Assembly (NCBI RefSeq): GCF_051020765.1
Contig: NW_027469103.1
Span: forward strand, 1-64,000
Direction of reading: 5' to 3'
Length of the DNA stretch: 64,000 nucleotides
Origin: Lasioglossum baleicum
Taxonomy: Eukaryota > Arthropoda > Insecta > Hymenoptera > Halictidae
The notes under the pieces: model-generated
Told to the model about the DNA's origin: nothing
What the model saw: the letters and a program-made list of their open reading frames with translations, nothing else
Databases searched by the model: none
Part shown: positions 1-7,233 of the stretch, piece after piece
Layout of the letters: each line of letters opens with the position of its first letter
How positions within the stretch are numbered: position 1 is the stretch's first letter
Translations under genes and position numbers: made by a program

Positions 1-105
1 CATTTTTCGGACGAACGTTATTCGTCGACGAACGTTCGATTCTCCACAGTCCTCTCCGGGGACCCGAGTGGGTGAGTCGAGTTTTCGTCAATCTTCCAAG
101 TCCAG
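1..105 (+). repeat. 5' LTR of H, fragment 1 (LTR bases 624-728)
   Basis: Matches 54598-54702 of the 3' LTR of H. It ends with CCAG, the target-site duplication of E1. It contains the palindromes TTCGTCGACGAA and GAACGTTC. Confidence 0.93.
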
Positions 106-549
106 TGTCACGTCCTGGCGGGGCTATAAGAGCAAGAGAAGAGAATACCGCGGCCCGGCTACTCTACTCTTCCACTGACTGACATTTAATGAAAGTGTTG
201 GTCTTTTTATCAACAGACTAGGACCCGATGCCGACACCTGCATGCAGTCTTACACAGATGAATGATGCACGCGACCCTGAAACATACGCGGTAATATGTT
301 CCACTTACTTTTACGCTTCGCTTGCTTGTCGATTGACACGAGACATGAATTCGCAACGGATGAACAGCTACGGTTGCGCTGATGGCCTTGAATACGGTCC
401 GCTCTGCTTGACAGGCGTTGATCCAAATGGCTGGAAACGACCTTCAAGGATTGACGACTGCGCCAAACTCTGTCACGTCAATATTTGGCAGGAACGACCT
501 CCAATGGTTGACAGCTGGCTGCTACGGTATTGTAGACGGATGCGCTCGT

Positions 550-735
550 TGAGGAAACGGGCGTGGACGCTGTACGATACCGTGAATCTAACTCACGAAT
601 ATCGTCCGCGTGATTGGCGATATTTTAACTAGCGAAAACGGGCGTGGACGCTGTGCGATCCCGTGAATTTATCTCGCGAATATCGTCCGCGTGGTTGACG
701 ATATTTTGATTCAAGAAAACGGACGTGGATGCTGC
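550..735. repeat. Tandem repeat, about 81 bp, 2.3 copies, in family A LTR
   Basis: The block GCGTGGACGC...ATATCGTCCGCGTG is repeated at about 561, 642 and 722 with a few changes. Present in every complete A LTR; add 7128, 9072, 16200, 29584 or 38214 for the other minus-strand copies. It lies near the putative transcription start, so it could be an enhancer-like array; this is inference. Confidence 0.7.
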
Positions 736-1097
736 GGAGCTTGCTATGCGAGCAAGTCTATCACTATCACGCACGTACGCGAACACGTAACAGGAAATTG
801 AATAAGGAATACTATTCGCGAACTTTCCAGTGAGAACTCTATCTCTAACTAACAACGTGTCACTTCAAACTACGAAGTTAGGAGCAAGGAAATAATAATT
901 GGGATTTAGATTGACTCTGGTAAAACAAAGTATATTATAAACGTAAAAGAATACAAAGGTAAAGATGCTTATTATTAACGAAATCGAAATACGTACTAAG
1001 TACGAAATATGAAACGCAATAAAAATGTTTAATTGAATAAACGAAGTAATATTTGAATTAAACGAATAAGAATACGATATTACTGAATGGTATTAGG

Positions 1098-1175
1098 GAC
1101 TGTGTCTAAACAGTATGGATTTGGAAAGATTGTGTCTAAACAATCTGGATTTGGAAAGACTATGTCTAAATAGTC
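1098..1175. other. Three-hairpin array in family A LTR, 30-bp period, covarying stems
   Basis: Hairpins at 1098-1115, 1128-1145 and 1158-1175 share the loop GTCTAA but have different stems: (G)ACTGT/ACAGT, GATTGT/ACAATC and GACTAT/ATAGTC. Where one arm differs, the other compensates. The same array is at 54702-54779 in H (opposite strand) and in the other A LTRs at the same LTR offset. E1 inserted at the edge of this array in H. Confidence 0.7.
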
Positions 1176-1443
1176 TGGACTTGGAAGATTGACGAAAACT
1201 CGACTGACCCACTCGGGTCCCCGGAGAGGACTGGGGAGAATCGAACGTTCGTCGACGAACAACGTTCGTTCGAAAAATGCTGACTTCGCAAAAGGGGACC
1301 GTGTCCTCTTTGTGCCGGTCTTCGTCGTAAACAGCGCGATGGCCGCCGCACTAGAGTCAGCAGTTTTCGTTCCCAGTGGTGCAGGACTCGAAAATTAAGT
1401 GGTAACCATTGGCGTACCTATTTATTTATTTAAATAAATTGGG

Positions 1444-1558
1444 ACTTAGAATATTTTCGAGCGCTTGCTCTTGCAAGGCGTTTCGATGTAAATTTATATG
1501 TCATATGATTAGTTGACATCATTTGTCGACCGATCATATGTTTGAAAATATTCTAAGT
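1444..1558. other. 115-bp cruciform-forming inverted repeat in family A LTR
   Basis: Outer arms 1444-1458 and 1544-1558 are a perfect 15-bp inverted repeat. Inner arms 1502-1518 and 1524-1540 (CATATGAT.../...GATCATATG) pair over 17 positions with three G:T-type pairs and a 5-nt loop. Smaller inverted repeats follow (ACCAAAA/TTTTGGT; AACCTA/TAGGTT). H is inserted at the corresponding site of the outer LTR O. Confidence 0.7.
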
Positions 1559-1897
1559 ACTTTTGAAAATTACCAAAAATCGAAATTTTGGTAAAGTCTA
1601 AACAAACGCGAATTGAGAACCTAACCTACAAATTTTTAGGTTAGTTTCATGATTTTCGCTCACGAGTCCAATGATATTTCAATCTTCGAGTTTGGGCCAT
1701 TTTTGGCTATTTTAGGAATTTGACAGATTTTGGATTTTAGGTTATGTTGATGGATTTCGATCAGATGTACGTGGTGTTAAGGATTCATTGTTATGAAGGA
1801 TTTTTAGGAGTTTTGGAATCTTTAAAGGGGAACGCTCGCTCTTATGTATCTAATTTTACATGTAGTCTTAAAGCTAACGTCGGAGGTGCGACCGACG

Positions 1898-3925
1898 TCA
1901 CACCTCCCCCCTTAGAGAAGAGATTTCACGCAGTGGAATCTCTGCCTCTGGGTGGCGGTAGACAGGATGCACTGAAATGTCATCCCTGTCTCGCAACACT
2001 GGGTCAAGGGAATCGCAAATTAACGTTCGTTTCGTCAAGGGAGGACGGGTTCGGAATTCTCCGACACTGGCACTATCACTATCTTTGTCCTCGATGGCCG
2101 CTGAAGTCTTGTTGTCCCTCTGCTTCATGAATATAAAGAACCGGGTCAGTGAACTCCAGATGGCGACAACGAGATGCAGGCTCCAGCCGTATAGTGAGTG
2201 TAATGCGATGCCGTTAACGATCGTACTGATGATTGTTTTGATCGTGCGGATCGCTACATACACTCCGATTATTCCAGCACTTATTGATCCGAATGTAGTG
2301 AATCCGGACCATAATTTCTGTGCTGTAGACTCCGCTATCTGCTGTAGGGAGTTTTCATCGAGCAGGTTGAACATATTGATGTTTCCTGCTGCAAACTGTC
2401 TTCCCGTCGCACCCTGTGCGATTGAATTTATGACTGCTACCTTCTCTACAGGAAACATTATATGATCCTGTAGTTTGTCCAGGTCGTCTTGTGAATAAAT
2501 GCCTCCCGTTGCCAAGTTCTTCGGATCTATGTATTTCCAGGTTGACTTGGCGAGGGGGTGAAGCTCCGAAGGAGTGATGGCCTCCATCAATGACGGTGTT
2601 AGGCGATACCATGTTCCGTGCAGTCTATAATATGGGGGAAGTAGCTCATTGCATGGCTTTTCTGTCCCCGCATTTGAAATGATGTGGTCCCTTGGCTTCA
2701 GGAATTTTGATGTGTTCCGATATGTGATGGGTAGCTCATCATAACACCGTTCGGTTTTCCTCACTTGGACCGTGACTGGTATGCACTTTATTATGTGCAC
2801 TACCTCTCCTGCTGGAACTGCGATAAATCCGACATCCTTCATGATGGCAGTGGCAACTTCTTCGGGTGCTGAATGTAATAATGTGAGGGCGTTCTGGAGA
2901 ATCTGACGCTCTAGCTCACACTTCTGACGGATTACATCTTTGTAGAGTTGAGAAAATTGTTTCCGGAGGTGCTTCTCCACGTAAACAAATTTGCTGTTGA
3001 CATACGTGAAGATGTCCAGATTGTTGACCAAGGTGTGTGTTTTCTCCTTGAATTTTCCTGAACTTCCAACTTCCAGAATGAACAGCTTGGGGTGTTCCGT
3101 TCGGATTATGACATATCCGCAAACTGAAGATCTGCCTGTCTCCGTGAGTGCAAAAGTCGTGTCCTGCGATGCTACGGTATACAGGGTTGGAGAAGGATTC
3201 ACCTTGGAGGATAGTTTAGTGGCTATCCCTTCGTACAAGACATCATAATTATTGAATTTGCACGAGTCCGTCGGCGTGGTTTCCCAGAACGTATGGCCAT
3301 CTTGTGCGTCTAAGCAGCTTCCTTTTTGAAGGGGGCAGGTTTGCCCAGTTTGTAGATGAATCTGTCCGGTTGACAATCTGATTGGAGCGATGTAGTCGCG
3401 GATCGTGATTCGGACTAAAGCTTGTACCACGACATCGGTCCAAGTCCCAAACGGATCACTATACGTGGTTCCAGCGCAGCTACCATCGTTCTGAATAACT
3501 CCTGCTAACGTGAGGCCGTGAGAGGAGGTCGAGTTCGGCTGAATACCTGTGATCTGGGCGGCTGGGGTGATGAATATTGTCCCCGTCGTGTGTAGGCTCG
3601 AACAGGTTTCGCTGGAGATCGGTAATATATAGTCTTGTCGACCATTGGATACTACCGAATTATGTGAATGCATGCCACAATAGTATATGGTTCTGTCTAT
3701 TCCGATATGGCATTGCAAAACACGAGCTTGCGAGAATTCAGCTAGCTGCAGGAGCTGAATTCTTTCTAAATTTTCAGCTGGTGCGATGTCTTCTGGCTCG
3801 CAGTTAAGAGTGTCAATAGTTGAATACGTGGTAATATTCAAGGTTGAACCTCCACAGTCATATCCAATGAGTGTTGAGGCTTGCGTGGCAATAGAGAGCA
3901 AGATAGCTGCTTGTATCGGCTGCAT
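1898..3925 (-). CDS. env: E1 envelope-type glycoprotein
   Basis: 675 residues from the internal Met (454 of the fused frame). A hydrophobic signal-like segment (454-473) precedes a cysteine-rich ectodomain that starts near YDCGG and has a CGMHSH motif (536-541). N-glycosylation sequons are at N483, N584 and N857. A heptad-like helix spans 770-805. Hydrophobic membrane segments are at about 993-1025 and 1033-1052, with a charged tail to 1128. It does not show the furin/fusion-peptide layout I would expect of the usual errantiviral (baculovirus F-like) Env. Size, early YDC and cysteine pattern remind me of glycoproteins of chuvirus-like negative-strand viruses, several of which are known to have been captured by insect LTR elements. 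That assignment is from memory and needs a profile search. No breaks seen. Confidence 0.72.
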   Translation of the reverse strand: MQPIQAAILLSIATQASTLIGYDCGGSTLNITTYSTIDTLNCEPEDIAPAENLERIQLLQLAEFSQARVLQCHIGIDRTIYYCGMHSHNSVVSNGRQDYILPISSETCSSLHTTGTIFITPAAQITGIQPNSTSSHGLTLAGVIQNDGSCAGTTYSDPFGTWTDVVVQALVRITIRDYIAPIRLSTGQIHLQTGQTCPLQKGSCLDAQDGHTFWETTPTDSCKFNNYDVLYEGIATKLSSKVNPSPTLYTVASQDTTFALTETGRSSVCGYVIIRTEHPKLFILEVGSSGKFKEKTHTLVNNLDIFTYVNSKFVYVEKHLRKQFSQLYKDVIRQKCELERQILQNALTLLHSAPEEVATAIMKDVGFIAVPAGEVVHIIKCIPVTVQVRKTERCYDELPITYRNTSKFLKPRDHIISNAGTEKPCNELLPPYYRLHGTWYRLTPSLMEAITPSELHPLAKSTWKYIDPKNLATGGIYSQDDLDKLQDHIMFPVEKVAVINSIAQGATGRQFAAGNINMFNLLDENSLQQIAESTAQKLWSGFTTFGSISAGIIGVYVAIRTIKTIISTIVNGIALHSLYGWSLHLVVAIWSSLTRFFIFMKQRDNKTSAAIEDKDSDSASVGEFRTRPPLTKRTLICDSLDPVLRDRDDISVHPVYRHPEAEIPLREISSLRGEV

Positions 3926-5542
3926 GGTTGCTGTTATAGCGTTGTCGAGAGACTGATGATCTTCAGGGGTGACGGTTTCTCCTTGAAGATCTCGTTGCGT
4001 CGCAGGGATATCGTCTTCCTGCTGTGGAGTGGGGTGATGCTGACCAGAGGTTTTAAATTTCGCTCTTGGGTCGCTGCGATAGTTTATCGTTGGCGTAACG
4101 ATATTGGAGCCTCTGTTAACGCTAGGAAGATTGAATTCGTTTCGCAAGATACATAACGAAAGCTTATAATCAGACTTAGTTGTCTCGGGCGAGTATAATG
4201 TATCGGCTTTATTTCTTTTTCTTGCTGACGCGAATCTCGCGGAATTGTATTTGCCAGACGCATGGACTTTGATTTCGGTCGCACGGATACCTGATCGTTG
4301 AAGCTGCAAGAGGTCTTGTTCCGGCGAGGATTTGAAGATAGGAGTTTGTGGCAAAACATAAACTCCTTTTGATTTAACTTTAGGAATAGAAATGTTTTCT
4401 AAATTGTTCTCATATGAACATTCTAAAAGTTCATCTGAGGCGAAGGCGTTGATGTTTCTTTCCACACAGGACTTTGAATATAAATCGTCGGGATGGTTAC
4501 CGGAATTCTTTAAAGTATCGGGATGGCTACCGGAATCGTCGGGATGGTTACCGGAATTATTTAAAGAATCGGAATGGCTACCGGAATCGTCGGGATGGTT
4601 ACCGGAATTATTTAAAGAATCGGGATGGCTACCGGAATCGTCGGGATGGTTACCGGAATTAATAGAAGACGCGAGTTGATCGTTAACGATCGTCTCGTGC
4701 GCGCGGCACGCACGAGCATTGAATAAGTCCGAATTGACTTCGGCTTGAATATTCGAAAAGGGAACCTCGATCTCTTCCACCTCCAACGTAGGCAGGGAGA
4801 AGGACGCCACTTCGGACGATGCGTTAAAGCATCGCAGGTATGCCTTTCCGTTACGGTTGGTGACTAAACAATCACCTAAGAACACATCGGGTTTTACATC
4901 TACTTTTCGCACATACCCTTCGCTTGGGCCCTTTACGTTGACGGCTATGCAGGCGGCGGTACGGCTTTCGACGGAATATTCCCGAGGATTCGAAAAGGGA
5001 ATACGTAGGTTTTTATACTCTACGCATTCCTTCGCAAATGATATCTCTGCTCCCTCTCTGAAGAAGGGGGAGCCTAAGATACCATCTATATTAATTGGAA
5101 AACTGTCAGGCAGAACGTGTAGCGTGACTTTAATGGAATCTGCTAGCTCCGCATTGATATAACCGAGGGTCGCAATTTCTCCTTCTGTCACGCCATGGAC
5201 GTGTATGACGCTGTCAGTTTTTAGATGAACGTCAGATTTGATACCAGACGCTCGGATTAAGTTGACCTCGGACCCGGTGTCCAAGAGGAACTCACACTCT
5301 TTTGAGAAGAGTGACGATCTTGCTTTTATTCGAGGGATAGGGGAGTGCGGCGCGAGATTTATTGCCGAGACTAATTTCGCGGATGGTCGTTCATTCTGCT
5401 GACCGTCCGGGTTATCTCTCCCATCTACTCGAATTTCATCTACTGCTGGTCGTTGCTGATGACGGCCAGCTGTGTTGCCTTTTGGCGATTCTCTTGGGAT
5501 GCCTCCCGTCCTTTGGTCGCGTTTGTCGGGAGGCTTGATTCG
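1898..5542 (-). CDS. E1 PR-linker-Env frame (Gag -1 frameshift product)
   Basis: Open from the frameshift site (C of GGGAAAC at 5542) to a TGA lying inside the 3' LTR. Residues are numbered from the Leu before the protease DTG (codon at 5284). Aspartic protease about 1-100 with DTGSE at 2-6 and the IDGILGSPFF flap/ILG region at 66-75. A conserved domain about 109-173 follows, also found in family B. Then 17-residue tandem repeats about 208-263, a spacer module 264-453 and a complete env-like glycoprotein 454-1128. RT, RNase H and integrase would normally follow the protease; here they are missing with the frame kept open. Whether Env is made from this fusion, by splicing or from the internal Met454 cannot be told. 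Confidence 0.88.
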   Translation of the reverse strand, partial: RIKPPDKRDQRTGGIPRESPKGNTAGRHQQRPAVDEIRVDGRDNPDGQQNERPSAKLVSAINLAPHSPIPRIKARSSLFSKECEFLLDTGSEVNLIRASGIKSDVHLKTDSVIHVHGVTEGEIATLGYINAELADSIKVTLHVLPDSFPINIDGILGSPFFREGAEISFAKECVEYKNLRIPFSNPREYSVESRTAACIAVNVKGPSEGYVRKVDVKPDVFLGDCLVTNRNGKAYLRCFNASSEVASFSLPTLEVEEIEVPFSNIQAEVNSDLFNARACRAHETIVNDQLASSINSGNHPDDSGSHPDSLNNSGNHPDDSGSHSDSLNNSGNHPDDSGSHPDTLKNSGNHPDDLYSKSCVERNINAFASDELLECSYENNLENISIPKVKSKGVYVLPQTPIFKSSPEQDLLQLQRSGIRATEIKVHASGKYNSARFASARKRNKADTLYSPETTKSDYKLSLCILRNEFNLPSVNRGSNIVTPTINYRSDPRAKFKTSGQHHPTPQQEDDIPATQRDLQGETVTPEDHQSLDNAITATMQPIQAAILLSIATQASTLIGYDCGGSTLNITTYSTIDTLNCEPEDIAPAENLERIQLLQLAEFSQARVLQCHIGIDRTIYYCGMHSHNSVVSNGRQDYILPISSETCSSLHTTGTIFITPAAQITGIQPNSTSSHGLTLAGVIQNDGSCAGTTYSDPFGTWTDVVVQALVRITIRDYIAPIRLSTGQIHLQTGQTCPLQKGSCLDAQDGHTFWETTPTDSCKFNNYDVLYEGIATKLSSKVNPSPTLYTVASQDTTFALTETGRSSVCGYVIIRTEHPKLFILEVGSSGKFKEKTHTLVNNLDIFTYVNSKFVYVEKHLRKQFSQLYKDVIRQKCELERQILQNALTLLHSAPEEVATAIMKDVGFIAVPAGEVVHIIKCIPVTVQVRKTERCYDELPITYRNTSKFLKPRDHIISNAGTEKPCNELLPPYYRLHGTWYRLTPSLMEAITPSELHPLAKSTWKYIDPKNLATGGIYSQDDLDKLQDHIMFPVEKVAVINSIAQGATGRQFAAGNINMFNLLDENSLQQIAESTAQKLWSGFTTFGSISAGIIGVYVAIRTIKTIISTIVNGIALHSLYGWSLHLVVAIWSSLTRFFIFMKQRDNKTSAAIEDKDSDSASVGEFRTRPPLTKRTLICDSLDPVLRDRDDISVHPVYRHPEAEIPLREISSLRGEV
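1903..1913 (-). other. Polypurine tract of E1
   Basis: Sense AAGGGGGGAGG abuts the 3' LTR start TGTGACG. It is also the end of the env frame (codons for LRGEV), so coding and plus-strand priming overlap. Same in E2 (10975-10985), E4 (31487-31497, non-coding there) and H (53964-53974). Confidence 0.85.
4489..4662 (-). repeat. 51-bp in-frame tandem repeat between PR and spacer, E1
   Basis: About 3.3 units of 17 codons (consensus SGNHPDDSGSHPDSLNN). Copy number differs between elements: 3 in E1 and E2, 4 in E4, 7 in H. Confidence 0.85.
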
Positions 5543-6747
5543 TTTCCCGACTCATTTCTACTGTAATATTCGCGGCGGCGACATTCGTGTATGTCATGTC
5601 CCGTGCGCTTACAATATTTACAATACTTCTGATTCTCCGTAGGAAAGCGATCGCGACCTGGGGACTGGGAAGCGCGATCTTCGCGTTTATACGTTTCGCG
5701 CTGATTTGATTGCGACGGTTCGTGACGTCGCGGAGGAGGAGAGCGATACGCGTCTCTGTTATCGGGTTTCCTGTCTCGCCAGGATTCGCGAGGTGAAAAG
5801 GAAGGTCGTTGATCTTTCCTTTCCGAAGATCTGTTGCGCTGCTCAGGCGCATTCCTATCATAATAAGAGTTGCTTGATCGCTCTGGTGTGCGATTACGAG
5901 AGTCGGAGAATGCAACGCGGCGTCCGTCGTCACGATAACGAACACGGTCAAGCTCGTACTGTTTGTACGCGGTTACTGCTTCGTCGAATATTTTCTGTAA
6001 TTCGAGTGACGCGCAGAGCCTGACCTCGGCTCGAAGCGCTGGGATAAGACCACGCATGAAACAATCAATTGTGAATTTATCAATCTCGTCTAGATTGGGG
6101 ACCCCGCGGCCTGAATCTATGATCGCCGTTCTAAGGTCCTTTACTCGCGTAATATAATTCAACACGTGCTCGGACTGTCCCTGGTGTATCGAAGCTAATT
6201 CTCCGCGATACTGATCGATGAATTTATATGGGCCTAGTACATCTTTCAGGCGGTTGCACAATTCAGAGATTGTGTTAATATTTACGTCTTCAATCGCGGC
6301 GTATGCCTGTCCTCTAAGCTTATTGCATACTAATCTAGTGAGGGTACGCTCAGCTGTGGCTGGAACAGCTTCCAAGGCTCGCTTGCACGCGCGAACGAAT
6401 TGTAGCACGGTTATGGAGGTGCCGTCAAAGGTAGGCACAAGTTCAACCGCTTGTTTAACGGTGAAATTCGAAGAATCGTGCATTATGGGTTCGCGGGGCG
6501 CAACGACTGGGCTAGCTGGAATTGATTGAGAATCTCTGGCCGATCGGATTTCTGCTATCTCGCGGCGTATATCCTCGTACGTTACTCTCTGCTCACGCGT
6601 TTCTGTTTCGTATTGCAATTTGAGTTGAGTCAACGCGGCGGTTTGATTAATGAGAGCTGCTTCTCTACGAGCTAAATCTTTCTGGAATTCAATTAATTCC
6701 TCTTCCGTAGGAGGAACCTTCTTTCTAGCCTCGCTACGCGTTTCCAT
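5440..6747 (-). CDS. gag: E1 Gag polyprotein
   Basis: 435 residues. Charged coiled-coil-like N-terminus (about 8-75), capsid-like region (about 95-275) containing an NFTVKQAVELVPTFDG stretch, an Arg/Ser-rich basic region (about 280-370), then one zinc knuckle CX2CX4HX4C at 376-389. Start: ATG at 6747, the first in-frame Met after the leader, identical in all A copies. The end overlaps PR in the -1 frame with a slippery heptamer at 5542-5548. Structural protein that packages element RNA; the copy looks intact. Confidence 0.92.
   Translation of the reverse strand: METRSEARKKVPPTEEELIEFQKDLARREAALINQTAALTQLKLQYETETREQRVTYEDIRREIAEIRSARDSQSIPASPVVAPREPIMHDSSNFTVKQAVELVPTFDGTSITVLQFVRACKRALEAVPATAERTLTRLVCNKLRGQAYAAIEDVNINTISELCNRLKDVLGPYKFIDQYRGELASIHQGQSEHVLNYITRVKDLRTAIIDSGRGVPNLDEIDKFTIDCFMRGLIPALRAEVRLCASLELQKIFDEAVTAYKQYELDRVRYRDDGRRVAFSDSRNRTPERSSNSYYDRNAPEQRNRSSERKDQRPSFSPRESWRDRKPDNRDAYRSPPPRRHEPSQSNQRETYKREDRASQSPGRDRFPTENQKYCKYCKRTGHDIHECRRREYYSRNESGNESSLPTNATKGREASQENRQKATQLAVISNDQQ
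5501..5548 (-). promoter_or_regulatory. -1 ribosomal frameshift signal, E1 gag/PR
   Basis: Sense GGGAAAC (5548-5542) is in X_XXY_YYZ register with gag. A 7-nt spacer follows, then stem GCCTCCCG/CGGGAGGC (5534-5527 with 5508-5501) and an 18-nt loop. A -1 frame stop lies just upstream, so the overlap starts here. Confidence 0.85.
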
Positions 6748-7103
6748 GATTGCGTCGCTTGAAAATTTCTAAGTATGAAATTCGCGAAAAATAATCCGAC
6801 TATATAACGTGGGCGAAGGGGCGTTTTCTAAACCGCCCGTCGCACTTTAACGTTCACTAAAACTCTCGATGAATTTGTACTGAGTACGAACATCGCGAAA
6901 AATAATTTGAGTATGTAACGTGGGCGAAAGGGCATTTCCTTCACTGCCCGTCGCACTTTTAACTGACACTATGCTTTCACGGACTCTAAGTCTACTGCGT
7001 TAAATTGTCAAACAATGATGGAACGCGCAGGGGTTCGCGTGCTAACACTGATTCTATTTTTATTCCTCGATGCCGTGCTTCTAACATCGGTGACCAACGA
7101 CTG

Positions 7104-7120
7104 TCCTACCGACTGCGCCA
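7104..7120 (-). other. Second primer-binding site copy, E1
   Basis: The + strand reads TCCTACCGACTGCGCCA, equal to the 3' end of insect tRNA-Ser with CCA. It sits 109 bp inside the normal PBS, in a duplicated unit that also carries the last LTR bases (GTGACA). Confidence 0.75.
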
Positions 7121-7212
7121 AATTTGTCACAACAAATTTTGGCAGAGGTAGGACACATGACGTATCCTACAAAAGTGTTGACGGTGTCTCTAACATCGGT
7201 GACCAACGAGTG

Positions 7213-7229
7213 TCCTACCGACTGCGCCA
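7213..7229 (-). other. Primer-binding site, E1 (tRNA-Ser)
   Basis: TCCTACCGACTGCGCCA on the + strand, 4 nt from the LTR edge at 7234. A 17-nt match to the tRNA-Ser 3' end. Confidence 0.85.
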
Positions 7230-7233
7230 AATT

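Larger units (their letters stand above)
106..1902 (-). repeat. 3' LTR of E1 (family A, 1797 bp)
   Basis: Bounded by TG...CA; on the + strand it starts TGTCACGTCCTGG and ends GACGTCACA. The polypurine tract is directly adjacent at 1903-1913. It contains a roughly 81-bp tandem repeat (about 550-735), three covarying hairpins (1098-1175) and a 115-bp cruciform (1444-1558). The 134-codon + strand frame at 228-632 is antisense and truncated in the H copies, so it is not called as a gene. Confidence 0.95.
6748..7233 (-). other. E1 5' leader with two direct repeats and small hairpins
   Basis: 486 bp without a gene. Sense order: PBS copy 1, PBS copy 2, then two diverged repeats (period 111) each starting GTGCGACGGGC and holding a 5-bp hairpin (GGGCA/TGCCC and GGGCG/CGCCC). 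Candidate packaging region by position; function is inferred. Confidence 0.6.

Noticed and set aside
228..632. 134-codon + strand ORF repeated in family A LTRs
   Set aside because: Antisense to the element, and truncated to 86 codons with a changed end in both H LTRs. It recurs only because the LTRs are near identical.
5436..5951. 171-codon ORF overlapping the 3' part of gag in all A copies
   Set aside because: It is the +1 frame of the Arg/Ser-rich gag region; protease is in the -1 frame, so this frame has no role in Gag-Pol and shows no domain.
7213..7229. Possible tRNA-Ser gene fragment
   Set aside because: Only the last 17 nt of the tRNA are present, 4 nt from an LTR edge: a primer-binding site.
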